Source: Verticillium longisporum
Taxonomy: Eukaryota > Ascomycota > Sordariomycetes > Glomerellales > Plectosphaerellaceae
Assembly (NCBI GenBank): GCA_019188255.1
Contig: JAETXT010000001.1
Location: 3,286,001 to 3,350,000, forward strand
Direction of reading: 5' to 3'
Length of the DNA: 64,000 nucleotides
Below, piece after piece: positions 45,767-56,646 of the stretch (position 1 is its first letter; every line of letters starts with the position of its first letter). Both the position numbers and the translations under genes were made by a program. The notes below the pieces were generated by a model that made no database searches, was not told the DNA's origin, and worked only from the letters and a program-made list of their open reading frames with translations.

Positions 45767-48700
45767 GGTTTTGTGATGGCTGGGTGAACGTTTGGATGCG
45801 CAAGAGGTCGTTTCCTTCTTAAGCAAACGAGGGGTTGAGGCGGGCGGGCGAGTTGAATGGTTGGCGTTTGTGTGGTGGGCTAGCGGTTCCGGCGGGTGTC
45901 TGCAAGGGCATTTGTCGTCATGACACGAGGTTTTCGAGGCTCCTTTTGAGGTTCTGAGCCCAGTCTCAGCAGAGATGAGACGAGGACCGGCGTCAAGGTC
46001 AGAAGCGGGCCCGGCACCAGGATATTGCTGTTTGTTTGTCTAGATGCGGAGGCGCCCTGCGGTCAGCGCGGGTCGCTAGTTCTGGTTTGTTCCGGTAGTA
46101 CGAGAGAGGGCTATAGTGGCTTGGAGAAAAGGGCGCGGATGAGAGGGGTTGAGGTGGGCGATGAGGTTACGTGTAAGGTCAGGCAAGGTGATGATGTGCG
46201 GAAGCGTTGAGCGTCAAGTGTCCAGCGTCGAGCGTTGAGCGTCGAGCGTCGAGCGTCGAGTGTTGACAGGCTGCAACGTCATGAGGTGCGGGTGGCATAG
46301 TGGGGTTCGGCTCAGTGCAAGGCTGAACTGGCGTGAACCAGACACCTCGTGTGGAGTCAAGTCACAAGCCGCGCCACTGAGACAATGCGAATAATGCTTC
46401 GGCTGTACCGCTCAAGGTACCTCTCCTGCACAGATGGCACAGTCCACAAGAGAGAACAATGCTGTCGGTCTCTGTCTTCGAGCATCCGCATACGGCAACG
46501 AAGTGCAACAGTAGTGCACGAAAGCACCAGTGGTGCTCAAATGAACAAGGAGAGGGGAAACGGCCATGCAGCAGCAAAGTGGTCCAATGCAGGGAGAGAG
46601 GGGTTGTGTGTGTGTCTGTGCCAGAGGAAGAGAAGAGACACCCGTTTGCATGTCCAAGAAAGCCAATACAGCAAGAGGAGCAAGAAGAACAATAGCAACG
46701 GCATTCGGGTAAAGGAGAGAGAGAGAGAAACAGCCGATGTAAGGGAACAACGCATAGGAACTGGTGCTTATTGTTGCCAAGAGGCTACATACCTCGAGGA
46801 GACAACAGATGGGTATCGGCTGACAGTGGCGTTGCAGTTTTGCCGCCGCCCAACGGTGATGCAGATTCGCGTTGTGGCTGACAGGCTCGTGATCGTGAGG
46901 AGAATTGGAGGTTGTGTCGCGAGAGCAGTCTGGAGCTCTTATCGATTGACCGCGGGGTGCGGGTGATTTTGGAGTCGTCGTCGGTGTCGGTGTTGCTGCA
47001 ACGCCGACAGCGCCGCAGCATGTAGTAGACGTCATCGATACTCGGAGCGACCGGGGCAGGACTCGTGAGAACCAACAGAACAGGCCTGGGTAGGATTGAT
47101 CAAATGGGTCCGCGGAGGCTTTGCTCGGTCTTGGAACACAAGTGGTGACACGACGAGGTCCTCATCAGACCCTGTGCGCCTACCTCAACGTGTCATGACC
47201 ACTGACGGTCAAATGCGCAATCGCCTGCAAGTATGGAGCCGCGGCGGGATGGATGCGAGTGCAAAGGGCCGTTGAGGAATCCGCCAGCGCTGAAGAGTTT
47301 CGGCAAGATTCTTTCTTGGAAAGATTCTTGGAAAGAAGAAACAAATGACGGCCGAGAAGAAAATGATCCCGAACGACGAGGATGCGGCTTGATCTCCATG
47401 TCTCTGAACCATCTCGCATCGTCCCCAAAACCGTTTGTTGGCCGTCGAATCCCAGATGGCTTTCTGCGGTCTTCAGGTCAAGCAAGCCCCCGCCGCTCAG
47501 ACATACTCATCTCGCTCGCCCGTCCCACCCACCGCTCTCGTTCAAAAGTCAGATCCATCACCTTGACGGCGTCTGCTGGCTCGCTTCATTGGCGCCACGG
47601 CCGTGGGCGGGCCTGGGTAATCTCTCACACACCTGTCGCCAATCTGGCAGCATAATTTCGACTGCTGTGCTGTGCCATGCCGAGGACGCCGTGCGTCGTG
47701 CAGTCTGATCTCGTGGTCGCCTGTAGGAAACTTCAGCGTTGTTGCGCCCAAGCGCCCCTGGTCGCGAACGGCGTGGGCGGGTATGCTGCTGTGACAGGTG
47801 GAGAAGCGGCGATCAGGCACACCGCTTGCCTCACCTTACCCTGGCGCCCGGCGCCTGGCGCCTGGTATGGCCCAAGCCTGTCACACCAGCCATGTGTTGC
47901 GAGTTGATCGTAGGCAGTATTCAGTGTCCTCGCATTCTGAGTAGATCGCCTCACTAGACACTGTCGCGAGATCCAGAGTTCGGATCTTCGCAACATGCAA
48001 CACTAAGGGCGCAGGAGGGCACAGTAGAAAATCGTCACACGAGCCACGAACAGGCACTCAGGTCAGATATGCGCGGCGATGTTGGACATTGCCCTACATT
48101 TGCGGGCTAAGCTTCTTGGGCATGATGCACTCGCACGCCCGTAACAGACCCAGAGTGCCCGAAGCTCTTGTTTTCCCATGCGTTTTGGATAAGGCTTCCG
48201 CCTGGTGGCTCGACGAGGTTGCGAGGTGCTCATGATGCGGACCACTGGTATCTTCCAGAGGCGGCACTACTCGTAGCTGTCTCATCCGCGCCTTGCGTGG
48301 AAGCAACAACAGTCGACTCGTTTGAGCCGGTGTTGCGCAGGGTTCGGAAGTAAGCAGCATTGCACAGAGGCTCGAGCTGTATGTGCTGGTGGCTCAGTCA
48401 GACGCACCACCTAGTTTAACGTCATTCATCCTGTATACTTCCTCTCAAAAAAACTGCACTGTCATGGGCAATGCCCCGTGTGGTGGCCGTTTTGTAATGT
48501 GTCGACTACACATCGTTGGTGTCGACCGGCTCTGCTACTGTGCCACGGCGCCGACAGCCGAGGTGAGACACATATGGGCTGATACCATGTACAGCAATGG
48601 TGCCAGACATATCAGACTGGGTCGATCAAAGCTGCTGCTGCTCCTTCAAGATGCCAGAGCAGTTCTCGTATACAGCTGCCATCGCCGGCGAGGTGAGCTG

Positions 48701-49506
48701 AGCTGGCAGGGCTCCATTCATCTTGGGTTGCCGGTGACAGTAAGGTGTCAACGACATGGGCATGCTCGGGTTGACCTGGCCATGGGTCATGTCGTAAGAA
48801 TTCCGAACATTCTGACCCTCTGAGTCTGCTTGTCTTACCTACCCAAGCATGTTCCGAGGTGGGCTGTTGACTCATGAGCCCATGTGGTGTGCTACCTTCT
48901 ACCTCGTTGACGGGCAGGACGGGCAGGAGTGAACCGACGGAATGGGAGAAAAAAGGCAAAATGTGGGGGAGGAATGGGTGTTTCCCCGCCGGCGGGGGCG
49001 CCCACTGGCAGGCAAGGCAGGCAAGGCAGGCTCGATGGGCCGTTGTGCATGATGCATGCGCCCGAGTGGAGCCCCTGGTCCCTTGCGGTTGCCGGGCCAC
49101 CTGCAGTCGTCGCAGCCCGATGCACCTGCTCAGTCGCCCATCTAAACACCACCCTCGACCTCCATCTGACCCTTAAACCGTGACATTGGAATCCATCGCG
49201 ACCTTGGCTCCCTTTCCCTTCCCTTTTCCTCTTTTCGTCTCGCACACACTCCCCCTCCATCGGTCCACTGCTCCACAGCCCGTGAGGAAGTGCAGCGTGT
49301 GCCTTTCTTTCCCATTCGCTCCATCTGTATTAACACCCTGAACCAAAACCCCCCCAAAACGTCAACAAGTCCAACACTCTCAATCACACAAATCACAAAA
49401 ATCAACGAAACCACCACCGAAACCCTGACTCTCTTTTTTCTGTCTTTCCAATTCTACTTGATACCCCATCGCATTATTCACGCCGAACGAGGGCGCCACG
49501 GTCACA
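45767..49506. other. Divergent intergenic region, 3.7 kb
   Basis: It lies between the prenyl synthase and the Cdc14 SIN gene, and should hold both promoters. A 207-codon minus-strand frame at 46412-47035 has a hydrophobic centre but no family resemblance or clear start, and I leave it uncalled. There is a GAGCGTC heptamer array at 46205-46263. The last 300 bases before 49507 are pyrimidine-rich, as is common in fungal 5' leaders. Confidence 0.5.
46205..46263 (+). repeat. GCGTCGA heptamer minisatellite, imperfect
   Basis: Seven to eight degenerate tandem units of GCGTCGA/GCGTTGA upstream of the prenyl synthase gene. Confidence 0.8.
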
Positions 49507-50516
49507 ATGGAAGCGCTTCTCTCTCTCGACAACCTCTCCTCCTATGACGGTCTCAAGATCCGCAAGGGCCTGCGTCAGGTCGAAGGACTGCTTGCCCAGA
49601 TCTGCCTGTCGACACCGTCCCGTTCGAGTTCTTCTTCCTCCCCGGCCAAACCCAATGGCCACAAGCGCTCCGACAGCAAGCTGTCACCCGACCCAAGCGA
49701 CGCGCCCAACGACGAGCACGACGGCCCAGATCGCAAATCTCTGGCTGACCTTGGCGACGACCCGGCCTTCCGCGAGTTCTTCAAACTGCAGGAGGGCTTC
49801 GAGTGGAACGTCGCTCTGCGGTTGATCAACACACTCGACCGACTCATGGCCAAGAGCTCCGATGGCCAGAACGACCTCCTGATCCTCAGTGCCCTCGATG
49901 CCATTCAGGGCGTACTGCTGCTGCATCCGCCCAGCAAATCCCTCTTCTCGCGCGAGCAGTACATGAACGTAAGTGCCGTGCGGGTCTCCCAGCCTCCTCG
50001 CTCCTCGCTGACATGAGAATACAGCTCCTTCTCGACCTCCTCGAACCCGTCAACTGCCCCGCTATCCAGTCCGCCACCCTCCTCACCGTTGTCGTCGCCC
50101 TCATCGACACACCCACAAACACCCGCACATTCGAGGCCCTCGATGGCCTCCTCACCGTCACCTCGCTCTTCAAGTCCCGCTCCACCTCCCGCGAAGTCAA
50201 GCTCAAGCTGGTCGAGTTCCTCTACTTCTACCTCATGCCCGAGGTCCCATCTATCCCTTGGGCCGATGCCCGCGACTCAGTACCCGCCATGCTCCAGCGC
50301 AGCCCGAGCAAGCTGGCGAGCGCTTTTGGGCACAAGCGCGGTCACTCGCGCGCCGACAGCAGCGTCAGCGCCAGCGCTCGCAGCCGCGCCGGTAGCGAGA
50401 GCGAAGGCACGCTGAGCACGGAGGAAAAGCAGGCCCTCCTGGGGCGGCACCTCAGCAGCGTCGAGGATCTCGTCAAGGACTTGCGCACGAGCACGCCCTT
50501 TGGTGGCGTCTTGTGA
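49507..50516 (+). CDS. cdc14: Septation initiation network protein Cdc14 (SIN component, not the phosphatase)
   Basis: Exons 49507-49968 and 50025-50516, separated by a 56-base GTAAGT...CAG intron in phase 0. The product is 317 residues. It matches the fungal Cdc14 family: MEALLSLDNLSSYDGLKIRK at the N-terminus, EFFKLQEGFEWNVALRLINT, LDAIQGVLLLHPPSKSLF, and after the intron LLDLLEPVNCPAIQSATLLT and KLVEFLYFYLMPE. In S. pombe this protein binds the kinase Sid1 at the spindle pole body to drive septation; the Aspergillus counterpart is SEPM. The C-terminus is Ser/Arg-rich with an RSPSKLASAFGHKR element. No frame errors are needed here. It should not be confused with the Cdc14 phosphatase of budding yeast. 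Confidence 0.92.
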
Positions 50517-51080
50517 TTCGGCTGGAGCTCTCGAGTCGACACTGCATCCTGATTTTTGTTTTTCCTGCGTTCTTTTGCAGGCTTGCGCAGCTTGGCTGCG
50601 TTGCATTTTTACGGTATTCATCCCTTTGATTCCCCTCGGCGTTGGGGGAACAGCAGGATGAGCGAGCATTTCTCCAGTTTACATCAAGGGTTTTGTTTTT
50701 AGAGACGGGCTAGCTGGGATTGTATTCTCAGCAAGAAGAAAAGAATGGCGCAACGCAAAAGTCAGCCGGTTTGTTTCGCTGTTTCTCGCCCCCCTGTTAT
50801 TGGACTGCATAATATCTCAATGCTTCCTCGGGCGTTTACTCTGTTCGTTGGTTACTCGGTGCTACTAGGTTCTCACTTTTTTCCCCTCTCTTTTGCTTTT
50901 CTCAAAAATGGTAGCCAACGCAGCAGGAGGGCCGGTTTCTTTGTCTTTCATTTTGCTTTTCTTTAGGCTGGACGGGGGCGGTTCAGAGTCATCATTGTCA
51001 TCATTCGTTTCACTGGGCGTCTTTCTTCCGCGCTTTGCTATCTGTGTCACAGAAATAGAATCAAGGAGCGCAATGGCTCC
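50517..51080. other. Intergenic region between convergent genes
   Basis: About 0.56 kb of T-rich 3' flanks. No gene is recognised. Confidence 0.5.
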
Positions 51081-52421
51081 TCACGGACCTGGCGTTCGAT
51101 ATTCCAACCCCGAAACACTCATGCTCCCCGGTGTCAAAACTCGTGACTGCCGCCCATTCCGCTGCGGCAGCACCTCGTCTCCCACGCCGAGCTCGAACCG
51201 TCCTTCCGTTGTCTCAGGACCCGAAGCGGCGGCGGCGGCCGGCTGCGTCTCCCCCGTCCTCTCCATGCCTCTCGTGATGCGCGAGTCAATCTCGACCGGC
51301 GCAGCAATGTCGTTGGGCGAGTTGGCCAGCACCGGCACCCCGCGCCCAGGCGACGTGGTCGTCGACGCGGCGTTTTCCGTGTAAGGCCCCTCGACGGCGG
51401 CAGGGCCAAAGTAATCCTGCGTCAGGCCGCGGCCGCGCGTGGGGCGAGAGAGGTCCGTCACCTCGGAGACGGTCTGGCCGGGGCTCTGTGCCGTCCGGCT
51501 CGTCTGCTGCTGCTGTTGGCCTTACGGTGGCGGCAGGCGGAGCTGGCGGCGGCGGCGGCGGATGATGCAGACCCAGGCGAAGACGCCGAAGGGGGCGCTG
51601 ATGCCGACGGCGATGCCGATGCCGATGCCGGCTTTGGCGCCCGCCGAGAGCCCGCCGGAGCCGCCGTCGCCCGAATCGGGGGTAAAGGTGTAACCCGTGT
51701 CCGGGTTGCCGAGGGCGCAAAAGGGTTCGCCAGAGACGCGCGTGCAGTGCATCCACTCGTCGCAGCAGCCGCCTTCGTCGGGGCACGCACGCTGCGTGGC
51801 GGCCGTGCAGCCGGCGTCCATGGCTGTGACGAGGGCGCTCGGGGTCGGCGTCCGGGTGCTGCGGCAGATGCCGCTCGAGGCGCACGTGTGGCCGTGGGGG
51901 CAACACTCGCCGCCAAATTCATCCTCGCAACGGAAGAAGCTGGTAGTCGGGCAACTGCGGCCGCAGCACGCGCTCGAAGTCGAGGTCGTGCCCTGGCGCG
52001 TGATGGTCGTGGGACACTGATAGGCCGTGGCGTCACAGGCCGAGTCGCAGTTGGAGCCGATGGCGCAGCATTTCCCCTGCCTTCCGGGTTGATGTAGCAA
52101 TAGTGATCGTTTGCGCAGCAGAGGTTGTCCTGGCCAATGTCGATGCCTGTGGGGTCGCGCAAGGTGGTCGCGTTAGTCAAGGAACGCGCCTGGCTGGGGC
52201 ACCGGGGAAACGTTGATGATGCCTCTCTCTCACTCACATCTGTGACGATCGGGTGGACACGGCGGTCCGTCGCGCCGCACGAGCTGGGGAGCGTCGACGA
52301 CGAATCGAGGAACGATGGTTTGCTGCGACAATTCAATGGCTCCAAACTGCTGAGCCTCGCCGAGCGCGAAGCGGTTGGATAGTAGCGTCGTTGCGAAGAG
52401 GGCCAACCTGAAGGTTTTCAT
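51081..52421 (-). CDS. Cysteine-rich single-pass membrane protein of unknown function
   Basis: Exon 1 (52238-52421) encodes a signal peptide (MKTFRLALFATTLLSNRFAL) and ends at a GTGAGT donor. A 91-base intron joins DRHRC to IDIGQDNLCCAND. The extracellular part holds many CC and CxxxC cysteines (DNLCCANDHYC, SACCGRSCP, GGECCPHGHTC, EGGCCDEWMHC), probably disulfide-bonded. One transmembrane helix follows (AGIGIGIAVGISAPFGVFAW), then a basic stop-transfer run (IIRRRRRQ) and a cytoplasmic tail. One G is missing opposite CCCC 52074-52077, which breaks the frame between INPEG and KCCAIGSNC. An in-frame TAA at 51522-51524 separates the membrane part (270 codons) from a same-frame tail of Pro/Ser/Thr-rich sequence ending at 51081. 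The topology resembles fungal cell-surface sensors or wall-associated proteins, but I do not recognise the family. Confidence 0.72.
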
Positions 52422-53703
52422 GGTGAAGAGGGCCAACCGAGCAAGCTTGGTGTTGTTAGCAGGCAGCGAGGGGGGAGAACAAGCGCTCGCGCTCTCGAGA
52501 ATCAAAACGTGTTGCTTTGGTCTCTGACCATGGCTGTCCTGTATTGACTGAACAAGGCTCGAGGACAAAGGGCTATTGAGAGAAGGCGAATTTCGTCGGG
52601 GTCGCAGGTTACACAACACGCACGCACACACATTCTCGATTGCCACGGCCAGACCCTTGACAATTGGATACCCACCACCTTTACCTTCTGCGCAGGAGAA
52701 TCCGACCGACAGGTGTGTGCATGCCCCGGCGATGCGAGAGGAGGCGTACGGGAATCAGCAGCCCACCCCGCCCCAAAGGTAGTATCCGTCCGCTCCTACA
52801 GCTCCCAGGGGCTCGCCATCCGCCACGCTCACCTTCCCGCCGCTTCGGGACAGGGCACATTTCGGCCGCTGAGGGGCATCAGCTGCAGGAGAGAGATTGG
52901 CATCCTTCGCTGAGGTACATGCCTCGGCGGGGCCATGGGTTGTCATCCAGATCCTTGGGGGGGAAGGGATATGCAATTTGTTCAAATTGAGAGGTGATCA
53001 AGTGCACCGGCGTTCGCGGCTTTGCCGCCAGCCTGCAGTCGAGCCTGCATATTGCCAAGCAGCGGTTCGCTGCCCAGCGTACGGCGGGTGGAATTGTAGA
53101 TGGGTGGGTGGCAGTAATAGGCTATTTCGTGTGGCGACTTGTCTGCTGTCAAGGCGATCAGTCGCTGGCGATGGACAGCTGTCGGTGGTGTGCAAATCCA
53201 AGGAGAGTTGTAGATAGGATGCTTTGGTGAGATGGGCATCGTTCCGATGGTCGTGGGGGGATTTGCACCACCGCAGACTTGATGCGCATATGATATCCCT
53301 TTTTGGTGACTGTGTACCAAGAACAGTCCGAGAATGCCACTTGGTTCTTCCAGGGACGACTGATAAACAGGATTGTTAGGAAGGCCGCTCCTTTCGTGGT
53401 GATGCTTGGCGGAGAAGTGTACCGGATGATGGAGCCAACGCTGTTGCCATGAGCTCCTTCCTGCCTGGCGCCCGCCAACTGCCACGGCTGCCAACTGCCA
53501 GCACACGTCGAACCCCACCAACGAACCCCGCCAACATGTTGCGAGACAAGACACGGCCTGGAAACTTTCCCTCACATGGAATGACCCCTCCAAAATCAAT
53601 CTCGACGTCTGTCATCGCAAACCATCGAACAAGCCTTTCCCGCGATATCCCTCGACGACCACCAGACCTCTCGAGCCAATCCTCCCAGACACCGGCAGCC
53701 ACA
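52422..53703. other. Divergent intergenic region between the Cys-rich protein and Bud32
   Basis: About 1.28 kb, presumed promoters on both sides. The frame of Bud32 remains open upstream to 53449, but no conserved sequence is seen before 53704. Nothing else is recognised. Confidence 0.45.
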
Positions 53704-54645
53704 ATGGCCGAACCCACCACCTTCCCCCTGCCGCCCATCCTCCAACACGCCGACCCCACGCCGACTCTCATAACCCAAGGCGCCGAAGGCCGCCTCTACA
53801 AGACGACCTACCTCGTCCCCTCCCGGCCCGCTGCCCTCAAATACCGACCTTCCAAACCCTATCGCCACCCGATCCTCGATGCCCGCCTCACGCGCACGCG
53901 CATTCTCGCCGAGGCCCGCGTCCTCCACAAGTGCCGCCGCGACGGCGTCCTCGTCCCCGCCGTCCTCGCCCTCGACGACACGGCCGGCTGGCTCATGCTC
54001 GAGTGGATCGCCGGGCCCCCCGTCCGCGTCGCCGTCAACAACTGGCTCGACAGGCGGCATCCCGCAGGCCGCGCCCCTGCGTCGTCTGCCGCCGCCCTCG
54101 GCGCCGTCCCCAAGGAAGAGGAGGAGCAGCAGCAACAGGAAGCCGTCAAGCTGCAGACCGAAGACGGCCGCCCGAGCGCCGAGGCCGAGAGGAGGCTGCG
54201 CGAGGACCGAGACCTCAAGGCCCTCATGCGCAAGGTTGGTGCCGCCGTCGGCAGGCTGCACAAGTCGGGCGTCATCCACGGCGACCTGACGACGAGCAAC
54301 ATGATGCTGCGGCCGCCCCTCCAGCCGATGACGGCAACAGCGGCGGCCGGGGCTGGTGCCGGGGCCGGGACCGGACCCGAGGCAGGTGAGGACAGTGCGC
54401 TGGAGGGCGACGTTGTTCTCATCGACTTTGGTCTCGCCTATCAAAATTCCATGGATGAGGACCGTGCCGTCGACCTGTACGTCTTGGAGCGGGCTTACGG
54501 CAGCACCCACCCCCGCGCTGAATCCCTCTTCCCTGAGTTGCTGGAGGGCTACAAGGAGGCTTTGCCTGCGAAGCAGTCGACCTTGGTTCTGCGCAAGCTG
54601 GAAGACGTCCGCATGAGGGGCCGCAAGAGGAGCATGGTCGGCTGA
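53704..54645 (+). CDS. BUD32: Bud32/PRPK atypical kinase of the KEOPS (EKC) complex
   Basis: Bud32 is the small kinase/ATPase of KEOPS, which makes N6-threonylcarbamoyl-adenosine at position 37 of ANN-decoding tRNAs and affects telomeres and transcription. The frame of 313 residues shows the family marks: ITQGAEGRLYKTTY (P-loop), LKYRPSKPYRHPILDARL with RTRILAEARVLHKC, LMLEWIAGPPVR, the catalytic VIHGDLTTSNMML, VLIDFGLAYQN (metal-binding Asp) and DLYVLERAYGSTHP, with a basic C-terminus RMRGRKRSMVG. Two low-complexity inserts (Glu/Gln near 130-150 and Ala/Gly near 205-225) lengthen it compared with yeast's 261 residues. I chose the start at 53704 (MAEPTTF) because the 85 upstream in-frame codons from 53449 are not family-like. 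Intronless. Confidence 0.92.
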   Translation: MAEPTTFPLPPILQHADPTPTLITQGAEGRLYKTTYLVPSRPAALKYRPSKPYRHPILDARLTRTRILAEARVLHKCRRDGVLVPAVLALDDTAGWLMLEWIAGPPVRVAVNNWLDRRHPAGRAPASSAAALGAVPKEEEEQQQQEAVKLQTEDGRPSAEAERRLREDRDLKALMRKVGAAVGRLHKSGVIHGDLTTSNMMLRPPLQPMTATAAAGAGAGAGTGPEAGEDSALEGDVVLIDFGLAYQNSMDEDRAVDLYVLERAYGSTHPRAESLFPELLEGYKEALPAKQSTLVLRKLEDVRMRGRKRSMVG

Positions 54646-55034
54646 GGAGGTCCCGGCCGCACACGTCCATTCTTAATTCAAAGGCAAAAGCGAATGTGAT
54701 ACCCTTGGATGACGCTTCCTATATGCCATGATAAGCACCGTCCACATGCCAAATGAAACATATATTCTGTGATATTATGTTCTAGCAAAGGCTAACAGCT
54801 GCGGTGAGGTTGCACTCAATATGTGCACTGGTCCGCCCCAGTACCTAACGCCATGGGGACTCGGGGCAGACAGTCAGTACCCCGGCCCATGCCAATATTC
54901 ACCCACACTCAACGCCGTCCCGGCCATTTTCATCAACAATGGTGGCCCAAAATCAAACACTGTCTGACAAAAGGAAAAAGAAACAGACTCAACGAGGGGT
55001 ATCAGATGTTGTCAAAACGCACCTCCCAGCCACC
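54646..55034. other. Intergenic region between convergent genes
   Basis: About 0.39 kb of 3' flanks. An AT-rich stretch at 54750-54785 may serve 3'-end formation. Nothing else is seen. Confidence 0.45.
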
Positions 55035-56646
55035 TCACTGTTGCTTGATGCACTTGGTCTCAAACCACCGGGCAAACTTGACAGTGGGAACATCGATCAA
55101 GCGCCAAAAGACGTCAGCCGCCCAGATAACGGCGGGAACACAACCGAACGAGCTGAGGACGAACCCGGCATTGTACCACCACCCTCAATGCCCGTCATAC
55201 CATATGCCTGCTTCTCAATCATGTAGCCGACGGTATGCAAAACAGGGCCATGTACCAAGTACATGGCAAAACTGATCTTGCCGAAATACTGGATTGGTGC
55301 AGTGTTGAAGAATCTCTGCCACCTGGGCGAGTGGCTGACGCTGAGCACAAAGAGGATGGCCCCAGCAGACTGCCAGTATCGGTATCCTTCTTCCTGCCAC
55401 CAGGTAGGAATCATAGAGCACAGCCACTTCCATCCGGGCGTGTCGCTGCACCGGGCATCTGGCTGTGACATCAAAACCAAGGCCAGAATGCTCATCATGG
55501 CCCAAATAACACCACCAAGAGCGCTCTTCTTAGAATAAGTCTTCTCAAGGATCGGTAGAGCCGGCGCGGGGCTGTGGGCACCTCGAATCAGGTCGAGCTC
55601 GGCGAGGACCATGCCGCTGTAGAAGAGGAAGAGCTCCCATCGCTGGTTGCGATACGTGAAGGACATGATGCCCAACATGGTGAGAAATCGCACGGACGTT
55701 CGCAGCCTTGCAACGGCTATGGTGGTGATGAAGAGATAAATCGAGCAGCGAAATTCAACCGGAATCGTCCAGAGATGAACATCGTACGCTATTGAAGTCG
55801 CGCTAGTCAGCCTTCTTTCCTTCCTTTCGGGGGAATCCCACACTCACAGGTGCTGCCTCCAAATTTGTTCCAGCCGAACACATGAACAAACTTGAACATG
55901 CTCCAAGCCCAGTGCCACACCTGCTCCGAGCTCGTTGCGAGGCGCTCAGGGTGAGGCTCCATGACATTCTTCATGTAAGCCCTATCGTTGGCAAACGTCC
56001 TGGTCCACTCATAGACACCCAATCGGAGAAGGATGACGACCATGAGAGTTGAGAAGGCAGGCGGCAGGTAGAGGCGGATGATGCGTCGAAATGTCAAAGA
56101 GCTCATTGTCGAAGCGAAGCCTTCATAGTTTTGGCTGCGGATGAGCTTCAACGGTTTGTAGGACAGAGCATAGCCTGAAATGACGAAAAATAAACAGACT
56201 GCCGGGGGGCCTTGATAGAACAGGCGAATGATAGGTAGCTTGAGGAAATGGTAGTTGTGCGCAGCGGAGCCGTAACCTTCAGCGATGATGAACGCCTGGT
56301 AGAAATAGTGACAGAAGAAGACGAAGAGGGCGGCAAGACCTCGCATGCCGTCGAGGTAAGAGGTGGGCATTAACTTGTCGGTTCGAGTTTGCGGTCGTGT
56401 AAAGCGGCTCTGAACAAAGCTAGGAAGTAGAAATATGGCCATGCGGAGAATGACGACCCTCCAATGTATGGACCGCACATAGCTGGTGCCACTTCTGGTG
56501 AGAGACTTCCATCCAGGCACCCCGAACCTAACCTCGATGTCGGCATGTCCACTCTCACTATCAACGTCGGAAAAGGACTTCTCGTCAAGAAGGCCAAGGG
56601 TCTCCTCGTGAGAGACCGAGTGTATTGTACCAGCATGCCCGTTCAT
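55035..56646 (-). CDS. Acyltransferase-3 (OafA/PatA-type) multi-pass membrane protein
   Basis: Exons 55848-56646 and 55035-55788, with a 59-base GTGAGT...TAG intron. The N-terminal 80 residues are soluble. About ten membrane segments then follow in the acyltransferase-3 pattern: YLDGMRGLAALFVFFCHYFY (the RG..A..V...H motif), GPPAVCLFFVISGYALSYKP (FF.ISG), RRIIRLYLPPAFSTLM (R-R-P), the VHLWTIPVEFR motif and, near the end, FGKISFAMYLVHGPVLHT. The family transfers acyl groups to sugars or other acceptors at a membrane; the substrate here is unknown. One base is missing near 55172-55182, after TGIEGG. The downstream frame then continues YNAGFVLSSFGC to a stop at 55035-55037, for 518 codons. Without this correction the last 47 or so residues would be replaced by a false tail. 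Confidence 0.87.

Noticed and set aside
46412..47035. 207-codon minus-strand frame with a hydrophobic middle
   Set aside because: The hydrophobic part comes from AG/CT-rich simple sequence; there is no family resemblance or splice support.
44562..56646. A terpenoid or other secondary-metabolite gene cluster around the prenyl synthase
   Set aside because: Neighbours are a peroxin, a SIN protein, a Cys-rich membrane protein, Bud32 and an acyltransferase. No cyclase, P450, transporter or pathway regulator is present.
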